A stretch of DNA of 64,000 nucleotides from Acidobacteriota bacterium (GTDB taxonomy: Bacteria > Acidobacteriota > Vicinamibacteria > Vicinamibacterales > UBA2999), in contig JAEUQR010000022.1 in assembly GCA_016789705.1 (NCBI GenBank), positions 96,323 to 160,322 on the forward strand. Reading direction: 5' to 3'. The notes under the pieces were generated by a model. It was given only the letters and a program-made list of their open reading frames with translations, had not been told where the DNA came from and made no database searches. This document shows positions 7,998 through 18,244 of the stretch, in pieces. A program made the position numbers and the translations under genes. Numbering within the stretch: position 1 is the first letter of the stretch; each line of letters opens with the position of its first letter.

Positions 7998-9509
7998 ATG
8001 ACGCTCGCCGAGTCTCTCATTCTCGCGTCCTACTTCTTCGTGCTCGTGATCCTGGCCGTGTACGGGTGGCACCGCTATTACATGGTGTACCTCTACATGA
8101 AGCACAAGCACGAGGTGCCGGTGCCGAAGGCACACTTCGACGAGCTGCCGGTCGTCACGATCCAGCTCCCGCTCTTCAATGAAATGTATGTCGTGGACCG
8201 GCTGGTGGATGCCGTCTGTGCCATCGACTACCCGCGCGAGAAGCTCGAAATCCAGGTGCTCGACGACTCGACCGACGAGACCTGCGCGATTGCCGAGAAC
8301 GCCGTGCGCCGCCACGCCGCCACCGGCATCGACATCAAATACATCCACCGCACCGACCGCTCGGGCTACAAGGCCGGCGCCCTCGAAGCCGCCATGCACG
8401 TGGCGCGCGGCAACTTCATCGCCATCTTCGACGCCGACTTCATCCCCGAGCCCGACTTCCTGATGGCCACGGTGCACCACTTCACCGACCCGAAGGTCGC
8501 GATGGTGCAGACGCGCTGGGGCCACCTGAACGAAGACTACTCGCTGCTCACGAAGATCCAGGCGATCCTGCTCGATGCCCATTTCGTGCTGGAGCACGGC
8601 AGCCGTAACCGCGGCGGCTGCTTCTTCAACTTCAACGGCACGGCCGGCATCTGGCGCCGCGAGGCGATCATCGACGGCGGCGGGTGGCAGCACGACACGC
8701 TGACCGAAGACCTTGATCTCAGCTACCGCACGCAGCTGCGCGGCTGGCAGTTCGTGTTCCTGCCGGGCCACGTGGCGCCAGCCGAGCTGCCCGTCGAGAT
8801 GAACGCGTTCAAGAGCCAGCAGCACCGCTGGGCCAAGGGCTCCATTCAGACCTTCCTGAAGCTGATGCCGCGCATCCTGCAGTCGGACCAGCCCTTCAAG
8901 GTGAAGGCCGAGGCGTTCTTCCACCTGTCGGCCAACTTCAACTACCCGCTCATGTGCGTGCTGTCGGTGCTGATGGCGCCGTCGATGGTCATCCGCTACA
9001 ACATGGGTTGGTACGAGATGCTCCTCATCGACATCCCGCTCTTCTTCGCGGCGACGGCGTCTGTGGCCAACTTCTACATGGTCTGCCAGCGGGAACTGCA
9101 TCCGCGGAGCTGGACCGACCGCCTGCGCTACCTGCCGATCCTGATGTCGATCGGCATCGGCCTCGCGGTGAACAACACGAAGGCCGTGATGGAAGCGATC
9201 TTCCACAAGCCGAGCGAGTTCAAGCGCACGCCGAAGTACCGCATCGAAGGCACCGGCAACGGCAACGGCGGCGGCGAGTGGATGGGCAAGAAGTACCGCC
9301 AGGCCGTGGCCATCCAGCCGCTCATCGAACTGGGCCTCGGGCTCTACTTCACCGGCACGCTCTTCTACGCGCTGGCCAATGGCATCTACGGCACCGTGCC
9401 GTTCCTCATGCTGTTCCAGGGGGGCTTCCTCTACACGGGCCTGCTCTCCATCGTGCAGCAGTTCGGCGGCGACCTCGACTTCAAGCCGGTCGCGAGCAAG
9501 CAGGTCTAG
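7998..9509 (+). CDS. Processive membrane glycosyltransferase, GT2 / CslA-like
   Basis: A 503-residue inner-membrane enzyme resembling glucomannan-type or beta-glucan synthases. An N-terminal membrane helix (about residues 5-26) is followed by a cytosolic GT-A domain. That domain has the family 2 motifs: nucleotide-binding Asp in DDSTDE, metal-binding FDADF, catalytic TED, and the acceptor-site QQHRW that marks processive synthases. About four further membrane helices lie in the C-terminal third (around 315-375 and 435-490). A Gly/Asn-rich linker (GNGNGGG) near residue 425 may be a cytoplasmic loop. The polymer cannot be deduced. The gene has its own consensus promoter and is followed 27 bp later by a GNAT gene. 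Confidence 0.88.
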   Translation: MTLAESLILASYFFVLVILAVYGWHRYYMVYLYMKHKHEVPVPKAHFDELPVVTIQLPLFNEMYVVDRLVDAVCAIDYPREKLEIQVLDDSTDETCAIAENAVRRHAATGIDIKYIHRTDRSGYKAGALEAAMHVARGNFIAIFDADFIPEPDFLMATVHHFTDPKVAMVQTRWGHLNEDYSLLTKIQAILLDAHFVLEHGSRNRGGCFFNFNGTAGIWRREAIIDGGGWQHDTLTEDLDLSYRTQLRGWQFVFLPGHVAPAELPVEMNAFKSQQHRWAKGSIQTFLKLMPRILQSDQPFKVKAEAFFHLSANFNYPLMCVLSVLMAPSMVIRYNMGWYEMLLIDIPLFFAATASVANFYMVCQRELHPRSWTDRLRYLPILMSIGIGLAVNNTKAVMEAIFHKPSEFKRTPKYRIEGTGNGNGGGEWMGKKYRQAVAIQPLIELGLGLYFTGTLFYALANGIYGTVPFLMLFQGGFLYTGLLSIVQQFGGDLDFKPVASKQV

Positions 9510-9536
9510 CCGCCGCGGGCCGCATCGAGGCCGGAC

Positions 9537-10082
9537 GTGCGGACCGCGACCGATACCCTCGACAGCGCACGCCTGACCGTGCGCCGCTTCACGTCCGACG
9601 ACCTCGATCTCGTCGCGCGACTGCTCGCCGATCCGGTCGTCACGCAGCATCTGGGTGGTCCGAAGGACCGCGCGGGCGCCGAGCAGACCCTGCGGACGCG
9701 CGCCCTCGACTACTACGACCGGCATCCCGGCCTCGGGATGTGGGCCACCATCGAACGCGCCAGCGGGCGCGTCGTGGGGTTCCACGTGCTGAACCACATC
9801 CACGGTGAACCCGACATCCAGGTGGGCTACGCGCTCTTCCAGGACGCGTGGGGCCTGGGCTACGCCACGGAGATGTCCGTGCGGCTGCTGCGCTATGGCT
9901 TCGAGGAGCTGGGCCTGCCCGTCATCTGCGCCATCACGAACCTCGACAACGCGGCCTCCCAGCGCGTGTTGCTCAAGGCCGGCCTGACGCGGAAGGGCGA
10001 GCGGACCTTCGTGCACCCGGCGCTCGCCGGCGAGGGTTCGATGGCGTGGTTCGAGGCACACCGCACCACCTGGCATTTGTAA
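9537..10082 (+). CDS. GNAT acetyltransferase, RimJ/RimL type
   Basis: A 181-residue acetyl-CoA-dependent N-acetyltransferase of the Acetyltransf_3 group, the family of ribosomal-protein N-acetylases. It starts at a GTG with RLTVRRFTSDDLD, a typical beta-1/alpha-1 entry. It has the acetyl-CoA pyrophosphate loop region (FQDAWGLGYATEM; the usual Q/RxxGxG/A reads as AWGLGYA) and the late NLDNAASQRVLLKAGL motif. The acceptor is unknown. The last codons (Trp-His-Leu-stop) and the TAA at 10080-10082 lie inside the first unit of the compound repeat that follows, so the repeat appears to supply the C-terminus. Confidence 0.85.
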   Translation: MRTATDTLDSARLTVRRFTSDDLDLVARLLADPVVTQHLGGPKDRAGAEQTLRTRALDYYDRHPGLGMWATIERASGRVVGFHVLNHIHGEPDIQVGYALFQDAWGLGYATEMSVRLLRYGFEELGLPVICAITNLDNAASQRVLLKAGLTRKGERTFVHPALAGEGSMAWFEAHRTTWHL

Positions 10083-10184
10083 TCGGGTCTGTCACGGACA
10101 TCATTTGTAACGGGGTCTGTCACCGTCACGATGCGTCACGGGACCGATGACACCCCGTGACCGTGACAGACCCCGTTACAAGTG
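10075..10184. repeat. Compound palindromic repeat, copy 1 (two direct units, one inverted)
   Basis: Three units of a ~25-bp sequence with core gtaacggggtctgtcac. Two are in direct orientation (from 10075 and from 10103) and one is inverted (ending near 10184 with gttacaagtg). The second and third units form a long hairpin with a short central part. The same head-head-tail arrangement occurs at 41875-41961. It begins within the last codons of the GNAT gene and ends about 20 bp before the next promoter. Confidence 0.85.
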
Positions 10185-10206
10185 CCTGGGCTGGGCTGTC
10201 AGGGTG

Positions 10207-10212
10207 TATCGT
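10207..10212 (+). promoter_or_regulatory. -10 box TATCGT of the amidohydrolase gene
   Basis: TATCGT ends exactly 6 nt before the GTG at 10219, and no ribosome site lies between them. The spacing equals that at several other genes here and supports GTG 10219 as a leaderless start. Confidence 0.45.
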
Positions 10213-10218
10213 GCCCCC

Positions 10219-11826
10219 GTGCTGATTCGCTTTCTCGCGCTCCTCGTTGCAGTTGCCGCCGCGGCTGATGGTGGAGACCAGGCGCTCCAGGCCCGCCAGG
10301 CGCCAGCGCCGGCGTTCGACGTGCTCATCACCGGCGGACGTGTCGTGGATGGCACGGGCGCCACGTGGTTCCGCGCCGATGTCGGCGTGCGTGGCGACCG
10401 CATCGCGGTCATCGGCGACCTTCGCGCCGCCACCGCCTCGACGCGCATCGACGCCCGCGGTCTCGTCGTCGCGCCCGGCTTCATCGACCCGCACGTCCAC
10501 GCGCGCGAGCGGATCTTCGCCATCCCCACCGCCGAGGGGTATCTGCTGCAGGGCCTCACCACGGTGGTCGACGGCAACGACGGCAGCTCGCCGCTGCCGC
10601 TCGCGCCGTGGTTCGAGAAGGTGCGGGTCTCCACCGTATCGCCCAACGTCGCGCTCTTCGTGGGCCAGGGCACCGTACGCGAGTCGGTCATCGGCGCCGC
10701 CAACCGCAAGGCCACAGCGGCCGAAATCGCGAAGATGCAGGAGATCGTCGCCACGGCGATGCGCGACGGCGCGCTGGGCCTGTCGACCGGCCTCGCCTAC
10801 GTGCCCGGCACCTTCACGCCCACCGACGAGATCGTGGCGCTGGCCCGCACGGCCCGTGAACACGGCGGCATCTATATCTCACACATGCGCGACGAAGGCG
10901 GCGGTGTGCTCGACTCGGTGAAGGAGACGATCGCGATTGGCGAGGCGGCCGCCATCCCGGTGCAGATCAGCCACCACAAGGTGGGCGGACGGAAGCAGTT
11001 CGGGCAGAGCGTGCAGTCGCTCGCCCTCATCGCCGCGGCGCGCGCCCGCGGCGTGGACGTCACGTTCGACCAGTACCCGTACACGGCCTCGCATACCGGT
11101 CTGTCGCTCATCTTCCCGCGGTGGGCGATGGCCGACGACAAATTGAACGAGCGCCTGGCGAGCGCCGGGCAGCGCCGCGAGATCAAGACCGGCATGCTGG
11201 CGTTCATCGACGAGCGCTTCGGCGACGATCCGGCGCGCATCCAGCTGGCGCGTTGCGGACACGACCCCGCGCTCGCCGGCAAGACCATCAAGGACCTGCT
11301 CGTGGTCGCGAAGCAGCCGCTCACGCAGGGCGCCACGGCCGACATGGTGATCGAGCTGCAGCTCAAGGGCGGCTGCAGCGCCATCTTCCACGCCTACGAC
11401 GAATCCGATGTCGAGCGCTTCCTGCAGTCGCCGTTCGGCATGATCGGCTCCGACGGCAGCCTCACCGCGCCAGGCGACGGCTCGCCGCATCCGCGCGCGT
11501 TCGGCACCTACCCGCGCGTGCTCGGCCACTACGTGCGCGAGCGCAAGGTGCTGGCGCTCGAAGAGGCCGTCCGCAAGATGACGTCGTTTCCGGCGGCGCG
11601 CCTCGGCCTCACCGACCGCGGCCTGCTCAAGACGGGCCTCATCGCCGACATCACCGTGTTCGACCCGGCCACCATCATCGACAAGGCGACCTTCGCCGAT
11701 CCGCACCACTATTCCGTGGGCGTGCGCCACGTGCTCGTGAACGGCCGCCTGACGATTGCCGACGGCGCACACACCGGTGTGCGTGCCGGTCGCGTGCTGC
11801 TCGGGCCCGACGCGGCGAACCGCTGA
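10219..11826 (+). CDS. Secreted D-aminoacylase-type amidohydrolase
   Basis: A 535-residue metal-dependent amidohydrolase of the N-acyl-D-amino-acid deacylase group, which typically removes the acyl group from N-acyl-D-amino acids. A hydrophobic N-terminus (LIRFLALLVAVAAAA) looks like a signal peptide. The catalytic barrel starts with FDVLITGGRVVDGTG. The first metal site is in PGFIDPHVHAR, though family members usually have HxHxD, so the final Asp appears changed. Later signatures are ISHMRDEGGG, QISHHKVGG and the conserved GSDGS Asp. A C-terminal beta segment (VRHVLVNGRLTIADGAHTGVRAGRVL) completes the fold. The ATG at 10147 is rejected because it would translate the repeat; GTG 10219 lies 6 nt after TATCGT. 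GTG 10204 is a possible alternative. Confidence 0.85.
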   Translation: MLIRFLALLVAVAAAADGGDQALQARQAPAPAFDVLITGGRVVDGTGATWFRADVGVRGDRIAVIGDLRAATASTRIDARGLVVAPGFIDPHVHARERIFAIPTAEGYLLQGLTTVVDGNDGSSPLPLAPWFEKVRVSTVSPNVALFVGQGTVRESVIGAANRKATAAEIAKMQEIVATAMRDGALGLSTGLAYVPGTFTPTDEIVALARTAREHGGIYISHMRDEGGGVLDSVKETIAIGEAAAIPVQISHHKVGGRKQFGQSVQSLALIAAARARGVDVTFDQYPYTASHTGLSLIFPRWAMADDKLNERLASAGQRREIKTGMLAFIDERFGDDPARIQLARCGHDPALAGKTIKDLLVVAKQPLTQGATADMVIELQLKGGCSAIFHAYDESDVERFLQSPFGMIGSDGSLTAPGDGSPHPRAFGTYPRVLGHYVRERKVLALEEAVRKMTSFPAARLGLTDRGLLKTGLIADITVFDPATIIDKATFADPHHYSVGVRHVLVNGRLTIADGAHTGVRAGRVLLGPDAANR

Positions 11827-11836
11827 CGCCCCTGCC

Positions 11837-11879
11837 GGGGACATGCCCCTTACGAAACATGAAAAGGACCCGTCCCCGA
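11837..11879. repeat. Short inverted repeat between convergent genes
   Basis: The gap between the amidohydrolase and the convergent hydrolase has ggggac at 11837 facing gtcccc ending near 11879, with a second ccccttac/gaaaagg-like arm inside. The sequence resembles the ggggacag...gtcccc class of REP-like elements. No T-tract follows, so it is not a good intrinsic terminator. Confidence 0.4.
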
Positions 11880-11892
11880 CGAGCGGCGGGTG

Positions 11893-13056
11893 CTATTTCT
11901 GCAGCGGCTGGCCCGGCGCGACGGTCTGGCTGGGCGGCGGCACCTCGCCAGCTTCCACCCAGCGCACCAGCCGGTCGAAGGCGTCCTGCACGGTGGGGAT
12001 GTAGGACGGGCCCTCGGCCATCGCTTTCGCCACGTCGGCGTCGAGGCCCATGCGCGTGGCGATGTACATGAACGACTGCGTGCCGTCGTCATCGCCCGAC
12101 ATGTGCCACACGCGGTCGACGAGATACAGCCGATGCCGCTCGGCCGGTGACACGCGGGCGCGGTAGGCCTTCAGTTCGGTGATGACGAAGTCGTCCCACG
12201 TGCCGGCGACCTCAATCGTCGGCACATGCACGACGCCCGTCGAGTTGCCGACCGCCCCGGGCGCCGGCGGCGCCGGATTGGCCGCGGCCCGGACCGCGCC
12301 AGACGCCGTGTAGGGCCACAGCCGCCGCGCCGCCACCGGCGTGCCGATGGCCTCGGCGAACGCGACCACCTTCGGGTCCGTGTCGGGGAGCCCCGTATGC
12401 ACTTTCGGATCGATCGCCGGCCAGAGCGCGGCGAGCTTCGCCTGCCGCGCCGTGCGGGTGGGCAGATCGCCGTTGGCGCCGGCCACGATCACGATCCCGG
12501 CGTAGGGAGCATCGCGCAGCTCGGCGGCGGCGCGCGCGATGCCGCCGCCCATCGACAGGCCCAGCAGGTAGCGCCGTGCCGGGGTGCGGCCGAGGCGGCG
12601 CGCGATCTCGAACGACGCGAGAGTGCCGAACTGCGTCGTGAGCGCGAGGCCGTCGGTGGCGCTCATGGCGCCGTCGCGGTCCACGCTCGCGTAGGCGAAG
12701 CCGCGCCCGACGGCATGGCGCCCGATGACGTCGTCGAGCGCCGTCTCATCGGTGCCGATGACCTTGCCGGTCGGGTCGAAGTTGTTGCCGCCGGATCCAC
12801 CGTGCGCGCCGATGACGAGCGCGCCGTTCCACCCCGTGGCCGGATAGCGGATCACGAACCGCTTGGCCACGGGGGCACCGGCCACGGCCAGCGGCACCAT
12901 GCCCTTCAGCTGGACGACGCCGGCCTCGCGCGTTTCCGCGGCGGCGGCGAACGGCCCCGCGGGGGCCTGCGCGTCGAGGGGCGCTGCCAGCCACGCGGCC
13001 AGGGCGAACACGAGCGGAAGACAGAACGACGGACGGATGTGCGGCAGGGTTGGCAT
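11893..13056 (-). CDS. Secreted alpha/beta hydrolase
   Basis: A 387-residue exported serine hydrolase. The signal peptide covers about residues 1-30 (basic start, FCLPLVFALAAWLAAPLDAQA). An oxyanion-hole-type motif is IGAHGGSGGNN. The nucleophile elbow is GLSMGGG. A C-terminal His candidate lies in RVWHMSGDDDG. The middle (VAGANGDLPTRTARQAKLAALWP) resembles the tannase/feruloyl-esterase and 6-aminohexanoate-oligomer-hydrolase neighbourhood, but the family is not certain and no substrate is implied. The C-terminus ends in a Pro/Gln-rich tail. The gene is divergent from citrate synthase; a TATCCT-like box lies about 16 nt before its ATG. Confidence 0.75.
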   Translation of the reverse strand: MPTLPHIRPSFCLPLVFALAAWLAAPLDAQAPAGPFAAAAETREAGVVQLKGMVPLAVAGAPVAKRFVIRYPATGWNGALVIGAHGGSGGNNFDPTGKVIGTDETALDDVIGRHAVGRGFAYASVDRDGAMSATDGLALTTQFGTLASFEIARRLGRTPARRYLLGLSMGGGIARAAAELRDAPYAGIVIVAGANGDLPTRTARQAKLAALWPAIDPKVHTGLPDTDPKVVAFAEAIGTPVAARRLWPYTASGAVRAAANPAPPAPGAVGNSTGVVHVPTIEVAGTWDDFVITELKAYRARVSPAERHRLYLVDRVWHMSGDDDGTQSFMYIATRMGLDADVAKAMAEGPSYIPTVQDAFDRLVRWVEAGEVPPPSQTVAPGQPLQK

Positions 13057-13112
13057 GTGGGAGTCGGCGGCGAGGATAACACCGGTGCGCGGCCGTGGCG
13101 CCGGGCCGCGAG

Positions 13113-13118
13113 TAAGAT
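13113..13118 (+). promoter_or_regulatory. -10 box TAAGAT of citrate synthase
   Basis: TAAGAT ends exactly 6 nt before the ATG at 13125. No Shine-Dalgarno fits in that space, so the mRNA is predicted to be leaderless. The -35 region is not recognisable. Confidence 0.5.
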
Positions 13119-13124
13119 GCTCGT

Positions 13125-14257
<1,133 letters not shown>

Positions 14258-14261
<4 letters not shown>

Positions 14262-15010
14262 CCCGCGCGGTCGTGCTCGCGGCGGTGGCCCTGGCGGCCG
14301 TCGGGCCGGCCGAACGGCGCGTGGCGGCGCAGCCCCCTGCCGAGTCGCGTGAGGTGCGCCAGCTCGTGACGTTCCGGTTCCTGCCGGGGCAGACGCGCGC
14401 CGCGCTCGACGTCTACCGCACGGGCATCCTGCCGATCTACCGCGGCGTCGAGTCGATGCGCACCGTGCGTCTGCTCGGCGAAGTGGAAAGCCCGGAGCCA
14501 CTCGACCTGATGGTCGTGACGCACTACGCCGACATGGCCGGGATGGACCGCGCCAATCAGGCGCTGCGGGCGCTGCCGCCCGACGGCCCGACGATCGGCC
14601 AGCTCTATCAGCAGGTCTCCGATCTGAGCCTCGGCCATCACGACCAGTTCGTGGAGGTGCTGTCGCCGCCCGTCTCCGCCGGCACGCCGGACGGGCTGCT
14701 CGAGGTCCTCGAGTTCCTGCGCGTGGCGCCCGGGTCGCAGAGCGCCTTCGAGCGTCAGATGCTGCAGATCGTCCATCCCTGGGAAGAGGATCAGGCCACC
14801 CGCCAGCTCGTGCCGCGCACCGAGACCGGGCGATTCCTCCTGGCCGACGGCTGGGACTACCTGCGCACCTATGGCGTGCGCGACCTGGCGGCGTGGCAGG
14901 CCTACAGCACGGCGCGGGCCAGGCATCCGGCGGTGTGGGCCGCAAGCCGGCTGGTGGAGCAGCGCAAGACGATGATCCTGAGAGAACTGCCAGACATGCG
15001 GGTCCGCTGA
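14258..15010 (+). CDS. Exported protein with two NIPSNAP-like halves, function unknown
   Basis: A 250-residue protein with a signal-like N-terminus (TRAVVLAAVALAAVGPAERRVAAQ). The mature part looks like two ferredoxin-like (dimeric alpha/beta barrel) halves. The first begins VRQLVTFRFLPGQTRAALDVYR; the second begins LLEVLEFLRVAPGSQSAFERQ. This resembles NIPSNAP-type or antibiotic-biosynthesis-monooxygenase folds, but I cannot assign a function. The start codon overlaps the citrate synthase stop, so the two are translationally coupled. The link to citrate metabolism may be only operonic. Confidence 0.72.
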
Positions 15011-15012
15011 CA

Positions 15013-15249
15013 ATGCACGAACTGTTCGCCAACATTCCGAACGACATGCTCGCGCTGATGGTCGTGATTCCGCTCATCATGGCCGCCGCTGCCATCACCC
15101 TGGGCTGGAAGGCCCGGCAGGCGGCGCTCCGGCGGCGGGCTGGCGGTGGTCCGCGCGAGATGGGGGAGGATGCCCTGGCGGCCGGCATCACGGTGGCGAT
15201 CGTGCCGATCGGGTTCGCCCTGCTGATGCTCTGGGGCCGGTTCGGCTGA
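15013..15249 (+). CDS. Small two-helix membrane protein, function unknown
   Basis: A 78-residue protein starting 3 nt after the previous stop. Two hydrophobic helices are seen: about residues 12-32 (MLALMVVIPLIMAAAAITLG) and 58-76 (GITVAIVPIGFALLMLWG). Between them lies a strongly basic loop (KARQAALRRR), which by the positive-inside rule would be cytoplasmic. No family is recognised. It is the third gene of the citrate synthase operon. Confidence 0.65.
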   Translation: MHELFANIPNDMLALMVVIPLIMAAAAITLGWKARQAALRRRAGGGPREMGEDALAAGITVAIVPIGFALLMLWGRFG

Positions 15250-15323
15250 CGGAAACGCCAGCGTTTCCGGGCCGCCGTGGCGGAGCTGGCGTCCCTGAGC
15301 CATAATGAGTGGTTCACCCAACC

Positions 15324-17129
15324 GTGTCGAAGCAGAGCCGCGTCCGTAATTTCGCCATCGTCGCCCACATCGATCACGGCAAGTCCACGCTGGCCGATCG
15401 ATTCCTCGAGTACACGGGCGCCCTTCAGGCCCGTGAGATGGAAGCCCAGGTCCTCGACAGCATGGACCTCGAGCGCGAGCGGGGCATCACGATCAAGGCC
15501 CATCCCGTCCGCCTGAACTACACGGCGAAGGACGGCCAGAACTACATCCTCAACCTCATCGACACGCCCGGGCACGTCGACTTCGGCTACGAAGTCACGC
15601 GTTCGCTTGCCGCCTGCGAAGGCGCGCTGCTGCTCGTGGATGCCTCGCAGGGTGTCGAAGCGCAGACGCTCGCCAACGCCTATCTCGCGGTGGACGGCGG
15701 CCTCGAGGTCATCCCCGTCATCAACAAGATCGACCTGCCGAGCGCCGAACCGGAAGAAGCGCGCCGCCAGATCGAAGAAATCATCGGCCTCGACGGCGCC
15801 AGCGCCATCCTGGCGAGCGCCAAGGAGGGCCGCGGAGTCGGCGACATCCTCGAGGCGGTCGTGAGCCGCGTGCCGGCGCCGACCGGCGACCCCGAGGCGC
15901 CCCTCAAGGCCCTCATCTTCGACTCGTGGTACGACGCCTACCGTGGTGTCATCGTCGTGCTGCGCGTGCTCGACGGCACGCTGCGCCCCGGCATGAAGGT
16001 CCGCTTCATGGCCACCGCCCAGGACTACGAAGTCGAGCAGCTCGGCGTCTTCACGCCGAAGCCGCTCGAGATGGCGGAAATCGGCGTTGGCGAAGTGGGC
16101 TTCATCAACTGCGGCATCAAGCGCATCGCCGATGCCCAGATCGGCGACACTGTCACCGAAAGCGCCCGTCCGGCCGTGGAGGCCTTCCCCGGCTTCAAGC
16201 CGCTCAAGCCGATGGTGTTCGCCGGGCTCTATCCGGTCGAGAGCCACGCCTACGGCGAACTGCGCGAAGCCCTCGAGAAGCTGCGGCTGAACGACTCGGC
16301 GTTCTTCTTCGAGCCCGAGACGTCGGCGGCGCTCGGCTTCGGCTTCCGCTGCGGCTTCCTCGGCCTGCTCCACATGGAGATCGTGCAGGAACGTCTCGAA
16401 CGCGAGTTCGACATGGACCTCATCACGACGGCGCCGGGCGTGCTCTACCGCGTGACCACCACCGACGGCGTGGTGCGTGAGATCGACAGCCCGGCGAAGC
16501 TGCCCGAGGCCGGCACGATCCAGCTGCTCGAGGAGCCGGTCATCACGGCGATGATTCTGACGCCTGGCGAACACGTGGGCGGCATCCTGCAGCTCTGCCA
16601 GGACAAGCGCGGCGTGCAGAAGGCCCTCGAGTACAAGGCCGCCAACCGCGTGCTCATCACCTATGAAATGCCGTTCAACGAAGTCGTGCTCGACTTCTAC
16701 GACCGGCTGAAGACAATCTCGCGCGGCTACGCCTCGCTCGACTATCACGTCACCGGCTACTGGGCCTCACCGCTCGTGAAGCTCGACATCCTGGTCAACG
16801 GCGAGTCGGTGGACGCGCTCTCGATGATCGTGCACCGCGACCGCGCCTACGAACGCGGCAAGGCGCTCGTCGCCAAGATGCGCGAGCTCATCCCGCGACA
16901 GATGTTCGAAGTGGCGATCCAGGCGGCCATCGGCGCCCGCATCATCGCCCGCGAGTCGGTCAAGGCGATCCGCAAGAACGTGCTCGCCAAGTGTTACGGC
17001 GGCGACATCACGCGTAAGCGCAAGCTGCTCGAGAAGCAGAAGGAAGGCAAGAAGCGCATGAAGCGGGTCGGCACCGTCGAAATTCCGCAGGAAGCGTTCC
17101 TCGCCGTGCTCAAGCTGGGCGGAGACTAG
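15324..17129 (+). CDS. lepA: Elongation factor 4 (LepA)
   Basis: EF4 is a ribosomal GTPase that remodels or back-translocates stalled ribosomes and helps 30S assembly. The 601-residue protein has a G1 loop AHIDHGKST, the DTPGH G3 motif, NKIDLP (G4) and an S-A-K G5. EF-G-like domains II, III and V follow, then the LepA-specific basic C-terminus ([20 protein letters not shown]). I choose GTG 15324 because it places the family N-terminus ([13 protein letters not shown]) at the usual position, as in the 599-residue E. coli protein. The alternative GTG 15309 is only 2 nt after a CATAAT box at 15301-15306 and would lie upstream of the predicted transcription start. lepB follows after 2 nt, as in E. 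coli. Confidence 0.96.
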   Translation: MSKQSRVRNFAIVAHIDHGKSTLADRFLEYTGALQAREMEAQVLDSMDLERERGITIKAHPVRLNYTAKDGQNYILNLIDTPGHVDFGYEVTRSLAACEGALLLVDASQGVEAQTLANAYLAVDGGLEVIPVINKIDLPSAEPEEARRQIEEIIGLDGASAILASAKEGRGVGDILEAVVSRVPAPTGDPEAPLKALIFDSWYDAYRGVIVVLRVLDGTLRPGMKVRFMATAQDYEVEQLGVFTPKPLEMAEIGVGEVGFINCGIKRIADAQIGDTVTESARPAVEAFPGFKPLKPMVFAGLYPVESHAYGELREALEKLRLNDSAFFFEPETSAALGFGFRCGFLGLLHMEIVQERLEREFDMDLITTAPGVLYRVTTTDGVVREIDSPAKLPEAGTIQLLEEPVITAMILTPGEHVGGILQLCQDKRGVQKALEYKAANRVLITYEMPFNEVVLDFYDRLKTISRGYASLDYHVTGYWASPLVKLDILVNGESVDALSMIVHRDRAYERGKALVAKMRELIPRQMFEVAIQAAIGARIIARESVKAIRKNVLAKCYGGDITRKRKLLEKQKEGKKRMKRVGTVEIPQEAFLAVLKLGGD

Positions 17130-17131
17130 CC

Positions 17132-17788
17132 GTGACCACCGTGGCGTTCGAGAAGTCGACCGTGCGTGAGTACTTCGAGTCGATCGTCGTTGCGGTCGTG
17201 TTGGCGCTCTTCATCCGCACCTTCGTCGTGCAGGCCTTCAAGATTCCGACCGGCTCGATGGAGCCGAACCTGCTCGTCGGCGATCACCTGCTCGTGAACA
17301 AGTTCGTCTTCGCGCCGAACGCCAGCGCCCTCGAACGCGCGCTGCTGCCGATGCGGCCGATCGCCCGCGGCGATGTCGTGGTCTTCAAGTTTCCCGAAGA
17401 CCCCGAGCGCGACTTCATCAAGCGCATCATCGGCCTGCCCGGTGAGACGATCGAAGTGAAGGGCACGCAGGTGCTCGTGAACGGCACCGCCATCGCCCAG
17501 CCGTTCGCCCACTTCCTGCTGCCGCACGACCCGAACGCGCCGCTCATCCCCGGCGATCCGCGCGAGCATTTCGGGCCCTACACGGTGCCGGCCAACCACT
17601 ACTTCGCGATGGGCGACAACCGCGACAACTCCCAGGACAGCCGCTACTGGGGGGCGCTGCCGGCCCATTACGTGAAAGGCCGTGCACTCATGATCTACTG
17701 GTCGTTCGACGACGCCCCGGCCGGCGGCGGCGCCGGGCAGATCCTGAGCGGCACCCGCTGGTCCCGCCTGCTGCACCAGATCCACTGA
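17132..17788 (+). CDS. lepB: Signal peptidase I
   Basis: An inner-membrane serine protease that removes signal peptides from exported preproteins. The 218-residue protein has one N-terminal membrane helix (about 17-34), the nucleophile S42 in PTGSMEPNL and the general base K97 in DFIKRIIGLPGE. The box E signature MGDNRDNSQDSRYWG is complete. The single-helix form resembles the enzymes of Gram-positives and many Acidobacteria rather than the two-helix E. coli form. The GTG start lies 2 nt after lepA, so the two are co-transcribed. Confidence 0.94.
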   Translation: MTTVAFEKSTVREYFESIVVAVVLALFIRTFVVQAFKIPTGSMEPNLLVGDHLLVNKFVFAPNASALERALLPMRPIARGDVVVFKFPEDPERDFIKRIIGLPGETIEVKGTQVLVNGTAIAQPFAHFLLPHDPNAPLIPGDPREHFGPYTVPANHYFAMGDNRDNSQDSRYWGALPAHYVKGRALMIYWSFDDAPAGGGAGQILSGTRWSRLLHQIH

Positions 17789-17883
17789 TCCCGCGGCGCC
17801 GCCCGGCGCCGGTCCGCTACAGTCGGCCGTCGCCGGCGCCGATACGCCCCAGTGAGACCCCCACGAAGGCAGGCCAGGCTGAC

Positions 17884-18222
17884 ATGTCCACAATCATCAA
17901 GCTGCTCATCACCGCGCTCGTGCTGAACGCGTGCTTCCAGGGTGGACGTTCGGCGTGGGCCTTCTACCAGTTCCAGGACGAAGTGCAGCAGGCCGTGCTC
18001 TTCAGCACCACGCAGTCTGCCGAACAGCTCAAGGCGCGCATCGCCAATGCCGCGGCCGAGATGCAGAAGGAACTGGATCCGGAGACGTTCTCGGTGGCCT
18101 ATCTTGGCACGCAGGCGAAGATCAAGGCCGCCTACACCGACGACGTGGCGCTCCTGCCCGGCGGCCCGAAGTACAGGTGGCTGCACGAGCTCGACGTCGA
18201 CATGCGGCGCATGCCGTACTGA
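17884..18222 (+). CDS. Small membrane-anchored protein, function unknown
   Basis: A 112-residue protein with one N-terminal hydrophobic segment (about residues 3-17) and a mixed helical remainder (QFQDEVQQAVLFS, AEQLKARIANAAAEMQ). It ends in a short basic tail. It resembles the DUF4845-like small proteins often found after signal peptidase genes in size and layout, but I cannot confirm the family. It is 95 bp downstream of lepB. That gap shows no clear promoter or terminator. Confidence 0.6.
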   Translation: MSTIIKLLITALVLNACFQGGRSAWAFYQFQDEVQQAVLFSTTQSAEQLKARIANAAAEMQKELDPETFSVAYLGTQAKIKAAYTDDVALLPGGPKYRWLHELDVDMRRMPY

Positions 18223-18244
18223 CGCCGCCCGGCCACGGGCCGCG

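Noticed and set aside
10147..10218. Upstream ATG start for the amidohydrolase
   Set aside because: It would translate the compound repeat and the -10 box; the GTG at 10219 has the 6-nt spacing seen at other genes.
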